The notes under the pieces were generated by a model. The model did no database searches, was not told the origin of the DNA, and saw only the letters and a list, made by a program, of their open reading frames with translations. Positions 34,471 through 47,054 of a stretch of DNA of 64,000 nt are shown in pieces; position 1 is the stretch's first letter; every line of letters begins with the position of its first letter. Location of the stretch: the NCBI GenBank assembly GCA_003864495.1, contig ML133478.1, positions 1,725,606 through 1,789,605 on the forward strand, read 5' to 3'. The position numbers were made by a program, and so were the translations under genes. The DNA comes from Nemopilema nomurai. Lineage: Eukaryota > Cnidaria > Scyphozoa > Rhizostomeae > Rhizostomatidae.

Positions 34471-34660
34471 CTCGCTTTCTCTTTGTATTTTTCTGTATTT
34501 TGTCTTATCTTTCGATTTTGCTCTTCAAGACACTCCTCTCTTGAATCAGTTCCCATGTCTTGTTACTAATCCAGTTATTCTGGATTAGTTATTCCAATCC
34601 AGGTGTACGTATGGATTTCAGCATGCTGGAAGCTTGTGCTGCTGTTAACCAGATGTTAAT

Positions 34661-35075
34661 TTAGCAAAACTGGACGAAGCGTTTACCGTTGTTGTTTAGA
34701 AGGCCGTGGCATCCCATGGTTCTCACTCGCAATTTGTTGCTATTTTCGAATTGAGCCTTCTTGTCTCCGATGAGTATCTTCATGTCGTCTTCCAGCAGCG
34801 GTAGCCATACATCCTGCAAAATGGTGTAGAACTCGTCTTTTTTGACATCTTCAGAAGTTTCCTTTGGCGCATAGCACACAATGGTGGTAGCTTTTCAATA
34901 CAGGCAGATTTGAAACGTGCTCTCAGAAGTCTCTCGTTTATTGGTTCCCATACAGCTAAACACATTTCTGCTCTGGGTTTCGACAGTAGGCCAACACCTT
35001 GGCGGTGGATTTCATCTTTTCTGCCAGATAAGAGAAGCGTTCTTCTTGACACACACGTCTTGCTGCTGTTGGTTA
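34661..35075 (-). pseudogene. LINE endonuclease remnant, unit 3
   Basis: VCYAPKETSEDVKKDEFY then ILIGDKKA, where the Asn of the catalytic GDxNA motif is now Lys, and in the other frame RKDEIHRQGVGLLSK with CLAVWEPINERLL. The most degraded of the three. Confidence 0.83.
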
Positions 35076-35381
35076 ATTAGGTTTCCGTTATTCCTTATAA
35101 GTCTAGTCTCTTCTCATTGAACACCTCTACTAGTTGTGCTTGTCATGATGGCTTAGCAAGGGTTCAGACGTTCCATTAAGCCTGGTTTCTCCTTTGGCTG
35201 AGAGGAATTGTTTTCTAGTAGCTTTTACGTCACCATCAGTCCTGGTCACCCGACTGGTGGCACCGTCCACAGGCGAATTCTTGACACGATCATCCTGGTG
35301 GAGCAATGAAACGCGCGGCCCTTATTGCAGGCGTCGACCGATATGCTTTGAGTTCCGCGATTGGACTTTCGATTCAAGTTT

Positions 35382-36501
35382 CTTCATCATTACAATTTGC
35401 ATATTAATCAAGCATGATCTGAATGAAAACATTTTTCTCATTAGAAACGATTGATGTTAAATGAAAAAAATATGTCTAGATGGTGAATATTAATGTTATC
35501 ATTTTATGTTTATTGTTAAATATAACGATTGAAAATCGATAAAAACTCTTGTTCAACAAAAATGAAGCTCAAAATGGAACACACTGTGTTCAACTTCTCC
35601 ATGAGCCTTTTTCATTACCATCAAACCCATCCATCCTTTTTGAGATTGTTTATAGAATAATGTCGGCGTCCAAAGGAATCGTCTTATATGAGTCGTAAAG
35701 TGATTGTGACGTCAGTTGATTGGATGCCATAAATGGTAGTCGTAAGCTGATTGGTCGTTTTTTCTGCGCATGTGCAAAGGATAAAAAAGGAACAAAGGAT
35801 GATTTGATCTGCGTTGATTTGAAAAAGGTAGTTCCGATACATACATTACAAACTTTAAAACCACAGGCAAACACCTCTATCGACGTTTCTATGCACTGAC
35901 TGCTTGCTAAGTAGATTAAAAATGCACAATCAGTACGACTCCTAATTTATAAGATAAATAGGTCGATCATCTGTTCTTATGGATAAGACATTATTTCCTT
36001 ATTTCCCTTTTCGATTTGAAAAGTTTTTCGTTTAATATATGCAAAAAAATGTTTTGAGAAAATGTTGCTGGGTCAATTTTCTTTAACACTACATTTTACT
36101 AATCAATGAAGCATAACTTTAATGGTAGTTTTCTTTTTATTAAATACGATTGATGACAAAATGAACACATGCCTTGATGTTTAATATTCATTTTCTGGTT
36201 TTATGCATATGACAAAATATAATAGTTAAATATAATGGTCGAAAGACACTTGTTCAACAAAACTCAAGCTTAATATGAAAGCATTGTTTCCAACTTACAC
36301 TTATCAAGAAAATAACGATCGTTTTACCTTCTTTAATGCCTCATCATTTGCCGCTTTCTCGGTGAGCCTTTTTCATTACCACCACAACCGTCCATCCTCT
36401 TCGAGATTGTTTGTAGAATAATGTCTAGAAGTATAAATGCATCAACTTTTATGAGCTGAAGAGTGTTTGTAACGTCAATTAATTGAATATAGCATGCCTG
36501 T
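35382..36501 (+). repeat. Chimeric monomer closing the unit series
   Basis: 35382-35760 matches the first array module of units 2 and 3, including the ~80-bp loss (CRE 35707-35714). After GATTTGATCTGCG it jumps to TTGATTTGAAAAAGGTAG, a sequence like that after the module at 47906, dropping about 240 bp. A second decayed module lies near 36470 (TAACGTCAATTAATTG). From 36502 the sequence is Q block 1. No gene. Confidence 0.75.
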
Positions 36502-37073
36502 TAGATTTGGGTACTCTTCCGGATTTCAGAACGACAAGAGTCACAATTGGCAGGACACGTCTAGGATGAAAAAATAGAGTTATTGTTGATGATGAATGAA
36601 TCCTTGTAGCAAATCTTTAATGCTTTGGTCCGACGATCCTTTGACGGTAAGTAAGCAAGAAAGAACACCTTACTGTCCTAATAAGAATTATTACCACCAG
36701 CCAAATCAATCAGGCTGCTATTTATTGTTTTAAGGCGTCATAAATGTTAGATGGTACCTTTTATCTGTTGAAGTTTTTAATCAGTTTCTGTGAAAATCTG
36801 ATGATTGAAAACCTTCAATCTTCCTCTTCTATTATTTATCGAAATCATGATCAAAATGCAATTGGGAAAGAAAATAGTGAATGTGAACAAGTGCTTTGTG
36901 GTACAAAACTTAACAATTGCTAGGAAAAGCGGAACTATTTTTCGCATACTTAAAAGTACTTTTTTCGTCCGACACTCCTCAGAGTATGCAAACGTCGGAA
37001 GATAACCAAAAACTGACCGAATAAATAGCCAGATGCGGATCGAAAACACTAGAGGGTGATAAGTAGAGCGCGT

Positions 37074-37095
37074 GATTGGTTATAATTGACCAATC
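37074..37095. repeat. Inverted CCAAT-box palindrome
   Basis: Arms GATTGGT (37074-37080) and ACCAATC (37089-37095) around an 8-base spacer, just ahead of the Penelope-like frame. May be chance, or two opposed CCAAT boxes. Confidence 0.4.
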
Positions 37096-37349
37096 TGCGT
37101 TACTTAACACCTCACTTTAGAAGAGCCCAAGGGAAAAGACGAACTCTTTCTGTCTACAAAGAATGGGATTTTCCATTGGCTATAGGACAACATCTTTTAG
37201 AGAATCCAGATTGCGCCAAAACATACAGTGACGACAATTTTCGTATAATTGGGCAAGCTAGGTCGTCCTTTCACCTAGGTGTTTTGGAGTCTGTCTATAT
37301 TTCAATGGAATATCTGCCTTATCATCAAAATGCCATGATATTTTGCTAA
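37086..37349 (+). pseudogene. Penelope-like element GIY-YIG C-terminal remnant
   Basis: Open frame (first codon TTG) whose middle reads DFPLAIGQHLLENPDCAKTY, SDDNFRIIG and ARSSFHLGVLESVYI. The pattern H-L-x3-P-x-C, then D-x2-F-x-I, then L-x-V-L-E-x-x-Y-I is that of the C-terminal half of GIY-YIG endonuclease domains attached to Penelope-like reverse transcriptases in marine invertebrates. The GIY and YIG strands and the RT are absent, so this is a short dead fragment. After VYI the match stops. Identification from memory of the family, not a search. Confidence 0.5.
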
Positions 37350-37362
37350 GATAAATTGTTAA

Positions 37363-37935
37363 ATGCAAAGATCCTCAGTTTTACATAAAACATCATTCTC
37401 CAACATGAAAAAGTTAAACAGCAGAATTAAAGTTCATATTAGCGCAATCAGAACTTTGAAAGCGCGGGAAAAGAGTACACACAGGGATTACAGGCGTTTG
37501 GTTATAGAAATCGACATGTCCGTAGGGATTTCTAAGAAAAATTACTTTTCTGGAACCACTCAAGAGAAACGAAGACGAGAAACTCTAAATAAAGATATTT
37601 ATAAAACCCCAACGGAACCTTGTCATGCCTCTTGAGATTGAGGCGAATCATCGAAAGTTACAAAGGAAACGAGGGTTGACACAGTGCCTAACCAAAACAT
37701 GTCTACTGCTTGTAAAGATGGCCTATAAGCACCAAAATTCCACGATATTCGGCTAAAAAAGATGGTTATCAATTTGATATATATAGCATCAGTTTCCAAT
37801 GCTTAAAGAAAGTGGTCAAGGCAATGGAAGAGAAGGGGAAGTCCTTCATGCGAATGGTTCACTTGTCATCGTCGTTGAGTCAAATGGAAACTGGAGATGT
37901 TGTGGTCTAGGTCGTGCAAATTTCCTGGATTCCAA
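37363..37935 (+). pseudogene. Exon-like segment, Q block 1
   Basis: The frame from about 37406 reads MKKLNSRIKVHISAIRTLKA, then REKSTHRDYRRLVIEIDMSV, before breaking. In another frame downstream comes LKKVVKAMEEKGKSF and SSSLSQMETGDVVV, then a donor CAA|GTAAGG (GT at 37936). Highly charged and helical in character, compatible with a coiled coil, but no family recognised. It aligns with the P-block exon (MKKLDGYL and LRKVDKAMEEK), so both derive from one ancestral exon. At least one frameshift; not functional. Confidence 0.42.
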
Positions 37936-38498
37936 GTAAGGTTTTAATTTTTAAACTTCTAAATTTCATTCGCCCGCATTCGTCTAAAAACAGTAAGCAC
38001 AAGAATTGTTGCGAAGTTTAAATTCTTTGCAATCAAATTTTATTTTGACTTTTAGCGCAGTTAATAAACCTTTGCTGAAACGAGCATCTTGAAGAACTTC
38101 TCCTGTAAACCTGTGTGTAATTCAGCTGCTTCAGTTTCGAAAATAAACATTCAAGGTGTTGAATTAATAACCGACATGGTGCGAATTGTTAGCTGAATGA
38201 GTCATGACTCGATATAGGGCTTGCATAGAAAGTTTGACTAAAAAACCGTAGAAAATAACCGAAAATAACCGTTGACCACCAAAAGTTAGAGTCGTAATTA
38301 GCAACCCTCTCAGCAATATAAGCAACTGAAGCAGAGGACTTCATATAGGACTTCAAAAGTTTAAAACAAAATGGCTTGAACACGTCTTTAAATGAGGTGG
38401 AAAAGAAGAAAGAGTCACAATTAAGGGAAAAAGGTTCATTTTAAATCCCACTTATGTGTATGTCACAAGATAATGAAAGAATTTACCTCGTTCTCAAT

Positions 38499-38732
38499 TC
38501 AAGTAAAAAAAATCTTACTACGGTTACATTTTCTTAAAAAACTTTCAAACTGTATCCAGCTTAAAAAGTTCTTCTTTAGGAATATGTTGTTTGGTGAGCA
38601 GGCTTTACATCTGTACTTTAGAGAAGCATTGGACTGAATCGTACTCTCAGTATCGTTGAAAGTCTGGTTTTGAGACATAATGACCCTTCTCTTGCCATTC
38701 TGTTGCCAATGTGACTGGGATTTCATTGACAA
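38499..38732 (-). pseudogene. Unrecognised minus-strand open frame, Q block 1
   Basis: Contains FNDTESTIQSNASLKYRCKA, then a hydrophobic/basic stretch KKNFLSWIQFESFLRKCNRS. The Q2 copy (56053-56316) is open in the same frame with conservative differences, and the array monomers contain a related NDTESTTQLNAS. It lies inside a diverged monomer, so it may simply be repeat sequence that happens to be open. Confidence 0.22.
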
Positions 38733-39290
38733 ACTCAGGTGACTTTGTAGTTAAAATTTATGTAACATGAAGCGAGAAGTCATTCAACTAACACTCTTCT
38801 GTTTAAAGAAAACTTTTGATATACCTAGTAAACCTACCAAGTAAAATTTTTACTTGACAATCCATTAAGTTGTAGATAAAAATTCCTGGGCTTTGAAATA
38901 TGCATATTTAAAACGATCCTCTTTTCGGAGATGCATGATATGATAACCAATAATCTGCTCCTATAGAAAAGACAATAACTATTCATTGCCTTATTTCTTG
39001 AAAGGTAGATGGTCAAATAGTATAAACACTAGTGTTTTCCAAGTATGTTTAACTTGCATATGGTTAAAGAATGACCTTAATGCAAATATTTTCTCATCCG
39101 AAACGACTGGTTTCAAAATGAATATATCCTACTAAGTTATGGCTTTGATGCCAACATAACCTGATTAAACTACAAGGACAGAAAAATAATGAATAAACGT
39201 TAAAGAACGTTCCTCTAGCAAGAAAACAGTTTACATAGCAAACATTAGATCCATGTTACAAATAGTATTGCCATAAACGATCTTTTTACC

Positions 39291-39506
39291 TTCTTGAATG
39301 TGTCTTTAACTGGCACACTGTAAGTGAGCCTCTTCTATGAGCACCACAACAGTCCATCGTCTTCGAGATTGTTTTAAGACGTCGGAGGCTGATTGGTTGA
39401 CGGAAAAAATCGTCTTTTATGAGCCTTGAAGTGATTGTGACGTCAATTGATTGTATGCCATAAATGGTAGTCGGAGGCTGATTGGTTGTTTTTTCTGCGC
39501 ATGTGC
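39291..39506 (-). promoter_or_regulatory. Diverged promoter module (CRE 39438)
   Basis: NRF1-like TGCGCATGTGC (39496-39506), CCAAT, CArG (CCATTTATGG), CRE 39438-39445 followed by TCAATTG, TATA-like CATAAAAG, and ATG at the complement of 39355-39357. A short extra copy of GGCTGATTGGTTG at about 39388 brings an additional CCAAT. No consensus donor. First module of array A4; its left flank is Q-type, so only the promoter block matches the neighbours. Confidence 0.45.
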
Positions 39507-40309
39507 AGTGGATGAGGAAGGAACAGAGGATTTGCTTCTGCTTTATTTGGAGACAATGATAAAAGTTCGTCCGTTAATGTATTTCTCATTTGTTTGCATG
39601 GTAATTTTGAAGTTCTTCTCTTCAGTTATCTAGTTACATGAAGAGCTGTACATTTGAAGTGTTGGGAGGCATTCAACTGAGTTTTACTCTCAGTATCGTT
39701 ACCAGCTTTGCTGTGAGAGAAAAATGTCCTTTTTAATCGTCATTATATTGCTGGTGTGATTGAGTTTTTATTAACATAACCAGAACACGCTGCAGTATGA
39801 AATCGTTGAATCAAAACTGTTAGTTTGAAAAAGGCAGTTGCGATTTATGCACGGAAATGTTTCTATACAACAAAATCATCACACTGTATCAAAATTCTAA
39901 TAATTTCGCTTATGCTGATTGCTCTAAGTAGATGAAATATGAATAATCGTAAGATTTCTCATTTTAAAAATAAATGATAAAAAAGTCGATTATCTGTTTG
40001 CATGGAAAAGATATAATTTTTATAATCTCCTTTCTCGACTTGAAATGTTACCTCGTTGAATAGTATGCCAACAGGTGATTTGAAAGAATGTTACTGGCTC
40101 GAGTTTCTTCATCATTACAATTTGCATATTAACAAAGCATAATCTGAATGCAAACCTTTTTCTGTTTCGAAACGATTGATGTTAAATGAACATATACCTT
40201 GATGTTGAATATTCATTTTCCATTTTTATGTTTATTACAAAAAATGATTCAAAGTCGAAAGTCTCTTGTTCAACAGAAATGAAGCTTAAAATGGAAAATA
40301 TTGTGTTCA

Positions 40310-40552
40310 ACTTACACTTATCAATGAATTAACGATCTTTTTACCTTCTTTAATGTCTCTTCAACTGCCGCTTTCTCAGTGAGCCTTTTTCATTACCCCA
40401 CAACCGTCCATCCTCTTCGAGATTGTTTGTAGAATAATGTCGACGTCCAAAGGAATCGTCTTATATGAGTCGTAAAGTGATTGTGACGTCAGTTGATTGG
40501 ATGCCATAAATGGTAGTCGTAAGCTGATTGGTTATTTCTTCTGCGCATGTGC
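40310..40552 (-). promoter_or_regulatory. Representative promoter/first-exon module of array A4
   Basis: CRE 40484-40491, NRF1-like 40542-40552, donor complement ACTTAC 40310-40315. Others: 42535 and 43566 intact; 41522 has TGTCGTCA, a one-base CRE knockout, together with an altered neighbouring CCAAT context (CCGATTGGCTAT). The module at 42535 has a 2-bp loss (CAGTGCC for CAGTGAGCC) that moves its small frame to end GTEKAAVEETLKKVKRSLIH. Confidence 0.5.
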
Positions 40553-43500
40553 GGAGGGTGAAGAAGGAACAGAGGATTTGCTTCTGCTTTATTTGGAGAC
40601 AATGATAAAAGTCCGTCCGTTAATGGATTTCTCATTTGTTTGCATGGAAATTTTGAAGTTCTTCTCTTCAGTTATCTAGTTACATGAAGAGCTGTACATT
40701 TGAAGTGTTGGGAGGCATTCAACTGAGTTGTACTCTCAGTATCGTTACCAGCCTTGCTGTGAGAGAAAAATGTCCTTTTTAATCGTCATTATATTGCTGG
40801 TGTGATTGAGTTTTATTAATAACCAGAACACGCTGCAGTATGAAATCGTTGAATCAAAACTGTTGGTTTGAAAAAGGCAGTTGCGATTTATGCACGGAAA
40901 TGTTTCTATACAACAAGCCATCACACCCTGTATCAAAATTCTAATAATTTCGCTTAATGCTGATTGCTAGCTAAGTAGATGAAATATGAATAATCGTAAG
41001 ATTTCTCATTTTAAAAATAAATGATAAAAAAGTCGATTATCTGTTTGCATGGAAAAGACGTTATATCCTTAATCTTCTTTCTCGACTTGAAATGTTACCT
41101 CGTTGAATAGTATGCCAACAGGTGATTTGAAAGAATGTTACTGGCTCGAGTTTCTTCATCATTACAATTTGCATATTAACAAAGCATAATCTGAATGCAA
41201 ACCTTTTTCTCATTCTAAACGATTGATTTTAAATGAACATATACCTTGATGTTGAATATTCATTTTTATGTTTATTACGAAAAAATGATTCAAAGTCGAA
41301 AGTCTCTTGTTCAACAGAAATGAAGCTTAAATGGAAAATATTGTTTCAACTACACTTATCAATGAATTAAGATCTTTTTACCTTCTTTAATGTCTCTTCA
41401 ACTGCCGCTTTCTCAGTGAGCCTTTTTCATTACCACCACAACCGTCCATCCTCTTCGAGATTGTTTGTAGAATAATGTCGACGTCCAAAGGAATCGTCTT
41501 ATATGAGTCGTAAAGTGATTGTGTCGTCAGTTGATTGGATGCCATAAATGGTAGTCGTAAGCCGATTGGCTATTTCTTCTGCGCATGTGCGGAGGGTGAA
41601 GAAGGAACAGAGGATTTGCTTCTGCTTAAAGTCCGTTAATGGATTTCTCATTTGTTTGCATGGAAATTTTGAAGTTCTTCTCTTCAGTTATCTAGCTACA
41701 TGAAGAGCTGTACATTTAAAGTGTTGGGAGGCATTCAACTGAGTTGTACTCTCAGTATCGTTACCAGCCTTGCTGTGAGAGAAAAATGTCCTTTTTAATC
41801 GTCATTATATTGCTGGTGTGATTGAGTTATTAACATAACCAGAACACGTGCAGTATGAAATCGTTGAATCAAAACTGTTGGTTTGAAAAAGGCAGTTGCG
41901 ATTTATGCACGGAAATGTTTCTATACAACAAGCCATCACACCCTGTATCAAAATTCTAATAATTTCGCTTAATGCTGATTGCTCTAAGTAGATGAAATAT
42001 GAATAATCGTAAGATTTCTCATTTTAAAAATAAATGATAAAAAAGTCGATTATCTGTTTGCATGGAAAAGACGTTATATCCTTAATCTTCTTTCTCGACT
42101 TGAAATGTTACCTCGTTGAATAGTATGCCAACAGGTGATTTGAAAGAATGTTACTGGCTCGAGTTCTTCATCATTACAATTTGCATATTAACAAAGCATA
42201 ATCTGAATGCAAACATTTTTCTCATTCGAAACGATTGATGTTAAATGAACATATACCTTGATGTTGAATATTCATTTTTTATGTTTATTACAAAAAATGA
42301 TTCAAAGTCGAAAGTCTCTTGTTCAACAGAAATGAAGCTTAAATGGAAAATATTGTGTTCAACTTACACTTATCAATGAATTAACGATCTTTTTACCTTC
42401 TTTAATGTCTCTTCAACTGCCGCTTTCTCAGTGCCTTTTTCATTACCACCACAACCGTCCATCCTCTTCGAGATTGTTTGTAGAATAATGTCGACGTCCA
42501 AAGGAATCGTCTTATATGAGTCGTAAAGTGATTGTGACGTCAGTTGATTGGATGCCATAAATGGTAGTCGTAAGCTGATTGGTTATTTCTTCTGCGCATG
42601 TGCGGAGGGTGAAGAAGGAACAGAGGATTTGCTTCTGCTTTATTTGGAGACAATGATAAAAGTCCGTTAATGGATTTCTCATTTGTTTGCATGGAAATTT
42701 TGAAGTTCTTTCTTCAGTTATCTAGTTACATGAAGAGCTGTACATTTGAAGTGTTGGGAGGCATTCAACTGAGTTGTACTCTCAGTATCGTTACCAGCCT
42801 TGCTGTGAGAGAAAAATGTCCTTTTTAATCGTCATTTATTGCTGGTGTGATTGAGTTATTAACTAACCAGAACACGCTGCAGTATGAAATCGTTGAATCA
42901 AAACTGTTGGTTTGAAAAAGGCAGTTGCGATTTATGCACGGAAATGTTTTATACAACAAGCCATCACACCCTGTATCAAAATTCTAATAATTTCGTTTAA
43001 TGCTGATTGCTCGATAAGTAGATGAAATATGAATAATCGTAAGATTTCTCATTTTAAAAATAAATGATAAAAAAGTCGATTATCTGTTTGCATGGAAAAG
43101 ACGTTATATCCTTAATCTTCTTTCTCGACTTGAAATGTTACCTCGTTGAATAGTATGCCAACAGGTGATTTGAAAGAATGTTACTGGCTCGAGTTTCTTC
43201 ATCATTACAATTTGCATATTAACAAAGCATAATCTGAATGCAAACATTTTTCTCATTCGAAACGATTGATGTTAAATGAACATATACCTTGATGTTGAAT
43301 ATTCATTTTTATGTTTATTACAAAAAATGATTCAAAGTCGAAAGTCTCTTGTTCAACAGAAATGAAGCTTAAATGGAAAATATTGTGTTCAACTTACACT
43401 TATCAATGACATAACGATCTTTTTACCTTTTTAATGTCTCTTCAACTGCCGCTTTCTCAGTGTGCCTTTTCCATTACCACCACAACCGTCCATCCTCTTC

Positions 43501-44469
43501 GAGATTGTTTGTAGAATAATGTCGACGTCCAAAGGAATCGTCTTATATGAGTCGTAAAGTGATTGTGACGTCAGTTGATTGGATGCCATAAATGGTAGTC
43601 GTAAGCTGATTGGTTATTTCTTCTGCGCATGTGCGGAGGGTGAAGAAGGAACAGAGGATTTGCTTCTCCTTTATTTGGAGACAATGATAAAAGTCCGTCC
43701 GTTAATGGATTTCTCATTTGTTTGCATGGAAATTTTGAAGTTCTTCTCTTCAGTTATCTAGTTACATGAAGAGCTGTACATTTGAAGTGTTGGGAGGCAT
43801 TCAACTGAGTTGTACTCTCAGTATCGTTACCAGCCTTGCTGTGAGAGAAAAATGTCCTTTCCAATCATCATTATATTGCTGGTGTGATTGAGTTTTATTA
43901 GAATAACCAGAACACGCTGCAGTATGAAATCGTTGAATCAAAACTGTTGGTTTGAAAAAGCCAGTTGCGATTTATGCACGAAAATGTTTCTATACAACAA
44001 GCCATCACACCCTGTATCAAAATTCTAATAATTTCGCTTAATGCTGCTTGCTCGATAAGTAGATGAAATATGAATAATCGTAAGATTTCTCATTTTAAAA
44101 ATAAATGATAAAAAGTCGATTATCTGTTTGCATGGAAAAGACGTTATATCCTTAATCTCATTTCTCGACTTGAAATGTTACCTCGTTGAATAGTATGCCA
44201 ACAGGTGATTTGAAAGAATGTTACTGGCTCGAGTTTCTCCATCATTACAAATTGCATATTAACAAAGCATAATCTGAATGCAAACTTTATTCTCATTCGA
44301 AACGATTGATGTTAAATGAACATATACCTTGATGTTGAATATTCATTTTCCATTTTTATGTTCATCACTAAAAATGATTCAAAGTCGAAAGTCTCTTGTT
44401 CAACAGAAATTAAGCTTAAAATGGAAAATATTGTGTTCAACTTACATGTATCAATGAATTAACGATCTC

Positions 44470-44580
44470 TTTACCATGAGTTATTTCGAAGGCCAAAGGA
44501 ATCATTTTTTTTGAGTGATTGTGACGTCAATTGATTGGATGCCAAAAATGGCAGTCGGAGACTGATTGGTTGCTTTTTTC
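44470..44580 (-). promoter_or_regulatory. Diverged promoter module (CRE 44522), start of P block 4
   Basis: CRE 44522-44529, CArG with changed but still consensus core (CCAAAAATGG), both CCAAT boxes kept, TATA-like element and NRF1-like site lost. Much of the first-exon region is deleted: TTTACCATGAG joins at about 44471. Confidence 0.4.
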
Positions 44581-45173
44581 TTTGAATGCGTAAAGGCTTA
44601 CAAGGAGTGGCTTATGTCTTATTAAAGACAACGAGAAAAGCACGATAATTGATTCTTCGTATGTTTGCATGGAAGTTCCTTTTATTTTCCATCATGTTTT
44701 GTCGAAAGCTATTTCTCTTTACTGTTAAAAGACATTCAACTGAGTCTCACTCTAAGTATCGCAAACAGTCTGCCTTTAAAACATAAAGGACTTTTGCACG
44801 CAATTTTTTTGCTTGTTCAACTGGGTTTTGCTTTGCTTACTGGATCATTAAAAGTATTAGATAGATTTTCATTTCGTAAATTTTTATTTATCACCACGTT
44901 GTTAAAAACAGGTCATAAGTCTTCTGTAAGCTGATTCTTTCAAATTTTTCAAGATGCATCTTTAAGATAGTTTGGGCTTTCAAAGCAAATGATTTTGGTT
45001 TTTATTTTCGGCCTTACCGCAAAATATTTTCCTTCACATCTGTTTGGAATTAATTATGAGTAACGGGATAGTTTTAAATGCCAAAATTTGTGTAAATTAA
45101 ATTTCTTGCTAATTTCCCTCTCGATAATATAATTAACATATAACTATAGCATTATCTTTTTTCTACTCTTTAG

Positions 45174-45597
45174 GCATTGCAAACGTCAAGTATGGAAATA
45201 GGCACATCAGTAAGGATTTGATTGATTGCTCAATGAAGAAATTGGACGGGTACTTGACGCAGCCTTATCACGAGTGGTGAGATAAAGAGATCCATTTAGA
45301 GTTGCAAATAAAACGACGAAATACGGGTAATCTTACCAACGAGAGACATTTGATGTATTTGAAAATGGCCTAACTTAAACAACTGTAATATTTAGTTGAG
45401 AAGGATGGTTGGCATTTCAGATGCGCAACTAAAGCATCGGCTTTCAATATTTGAGGAAATTGGACAAGGCAATGGAAGAAAAGTGGCAGACGTTCACGTG
45501 ACACTAAAAGCCAACTGACCAGGGCTGTTGAATCAAATGAAATGTCAAATTGTGCTTCTTGTTCTTCTTGTGGTGGTGCAGGTTTTGTTGCTTCCAG
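45174..45597 (+). pseudogene. Exon-like segment, P block 4
   Basis: Acceptor CTTTTTTCTACTCTTTAG, donor CCAG|GTAAGA (GT at 45598), the best consensus of the set. Internal reading frames are interrupted (TGA soon after MEIGTSVRI). Contains ATGAAGAAATTGGACGGG (Met-Lys-Lys-Leu-Asp), aligned with MKKLN of the Q blocks. Confidence 0.4.
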
Positions 45598-47054
45598 GTA
45601 AGACTTCCATTTTCCAATGTCTGGATTTTTATATGGGCATTCATCTTTTCGTCAGTAAGAACACGAATTGTGGCCGGAGACTCTAGAAACTCTGAAACAC
45701 ATTAAACGGATCTTTACAAAGAAAGCTTGAAGGAAATTGCACTGAAAGAAGTATCTTTGACAATTTTATCTCATTGATTTGGCTCGTGTAGGAAACGTCT
45801 CTGTATCTATTCATCTGCTACAGCTTTGGGTAGAAAATATTCCTGGTGTGGAATCGGCAAATGACATAATGCGCAAAATGAGCTGATGGCTTACTTTACA
45901 TAGGCCTTGCAACGAAGCATTGATAAAAAGCTACATATTTTCGAACAATCATAAGAGTACTAGGAAGATGAAAGCCGACAAAGAAGCTTTGTTGCAAATC
46001 AAGCGCCAAAATAAGAAAAGGGTGATTTTGAATCACGTTGGCATAAGACACGTAAATTTGTGAGCTTCCTGTGGATTGAAATGCTGAAATAAAATTTCAT
46101 ATCTTTAATATTTGCTTTCTAGTCTGATTAGCCGTGAAGTTACAATACAATTCTAGCTATGAATGCTATTCAGTTTCTCGTTTTGATGCAAACCGTAGCA
46201 TTCTCTTGTTGCTTCCTGGAACAATGTATTGAAGTAGTTGAAGGTTACAAATAGCAGGTTTTCTCTAAGAGTGCTTGGTGCAATATTTTCTTCCAGTAAA
46301 TCATTTTCCATTTACAGACAGCATGATCTTATTTCTAGCTCCTTAAATCTCAACTTGAATGATTAAAAATGTTGATGAATAATCGTGGTGTATGTAGTGC
46401 ATGCTTGCCTCTTTTGCTTTTAACATTTGAATGAGCATATTTCGACAAGACGATCTCAATGCCAACTTACTCCGAATCCTGTTTGGTGTATGAGATAATA
46501 TTGCGTCCAAGTTACATAGGCACTCTTCTTATTCTTTCATGTCTCTTCAAATCCATGCTTTGATTGAATTTTTTCCAACTTCATAAAGACCGTCATCTCC
46601 TCGAGGTTATATACAAAAAAAAGATTAATTATGTGAAAGTACTCTTATATAGGCTACGTTATTATTGAAATTGTACAGGAATCATGCTATTCGATAGCTC
46701 ATTGGTTGCTGATTCTGCACTTTTCCGTTAGCATCACACATTATGACTCCAAGACACAAAATGACAAACTGCGGCTTCTTTGGGCGCTTGAGTATGAATC
46801 AAAATTTGTTTGAAATAGCGCTTAGTAAATAACTAAGAAAAATCTTCATAATATGTTATTTGGGTGATGAAGTAAATTGTCCTTTAAAGGAATCATTTGG
46901 GAGCTCACCCGAACTAGCTGGTTTGGGATTGTCTGCAGAGTTTTTGACGGGTGCTGTCCCTAACGTCATTTAGGTCATTATTCTAAGAATTCTGAATCCT
47001 AAGACAGTAATCACATGGGGCAAAACGCGGGAAGCAAACAAAGACAGCTAGCTG

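Larger units (their letters stand above)
21718..35381 (+). repeat. Higher-order repeat unit 3 (contains assembly gap)
   Basis: Third copy, 13,664 bp including 588 N. It has the same order as unit 2 and also shows six array modules (CRE at 22042, 23083, 24122, 25162, 26807, 27846) if the gap hides nothing. It differs from units 1 and 2 by lacking the retroelement-tail insertion near 31008, by keeping about 148 bp at 30797-30944 that P blocks 4 and 5 also have, and by carrying 233 bp (31664-31896) not seen elsewhere in the window. Confidence 0.93.
33894..35381 (-). mobile_element. Dead LINE fragment, unit 3
   Basis: Same truncated element as in units 1 and 2, with substitutions of its own (for example KILIGDKKAQ for KILIGDKNAQ, so the endonuclease motif is further damaged). 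Same flanking junctions. Confidence 0.85.
36502..39290 (+). repeat. Q block 1
   Basis: Homologous to 53741-56788. Contents: 36502-36880, AT-rich with nothing recognised; about 36885-37315, a segment present only here, carrying a Penelope-like remnant; 37370-37935, an exon-like stretch; 37936-38500, sequence distantly matching the part of the P block after its donor (GGGCTTGCATAGAAAG, GAATGAGTCATG); 38500-39290, a very diverged monomer. A single promoter module follows. Confidence 0.8.
39421..44590 (+). repeat. Tandem array A4
   Basis: Monomers starting at 39945, 40992, 42005, 43035 and 44076 (the last cut short). Periods 1,047, 1,013, 1,030 and 1,041, more variable than A2. Several monomers have GTCCGTTAATGG where others have a CGTC duplication (GTCCGTCCGTTAATGG). 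The monomer at 40992 has lost part of the region after GATTTGCTTCTGC (near 41626). The array ends at a diverged module (44522). Confidence 0.92.

Noticed and set aside
42373..42558. Minus-strand frame starting MASNQLTSQSLYDSYKT as a 52-61-residue protein
   Set aside because: It has a real ATG, but its first part is the CRE and TATA-like region (SYK spans the TATA), so a transcript from that promoter would lack this ATG. Most copies stop at TAA after QLKRH.
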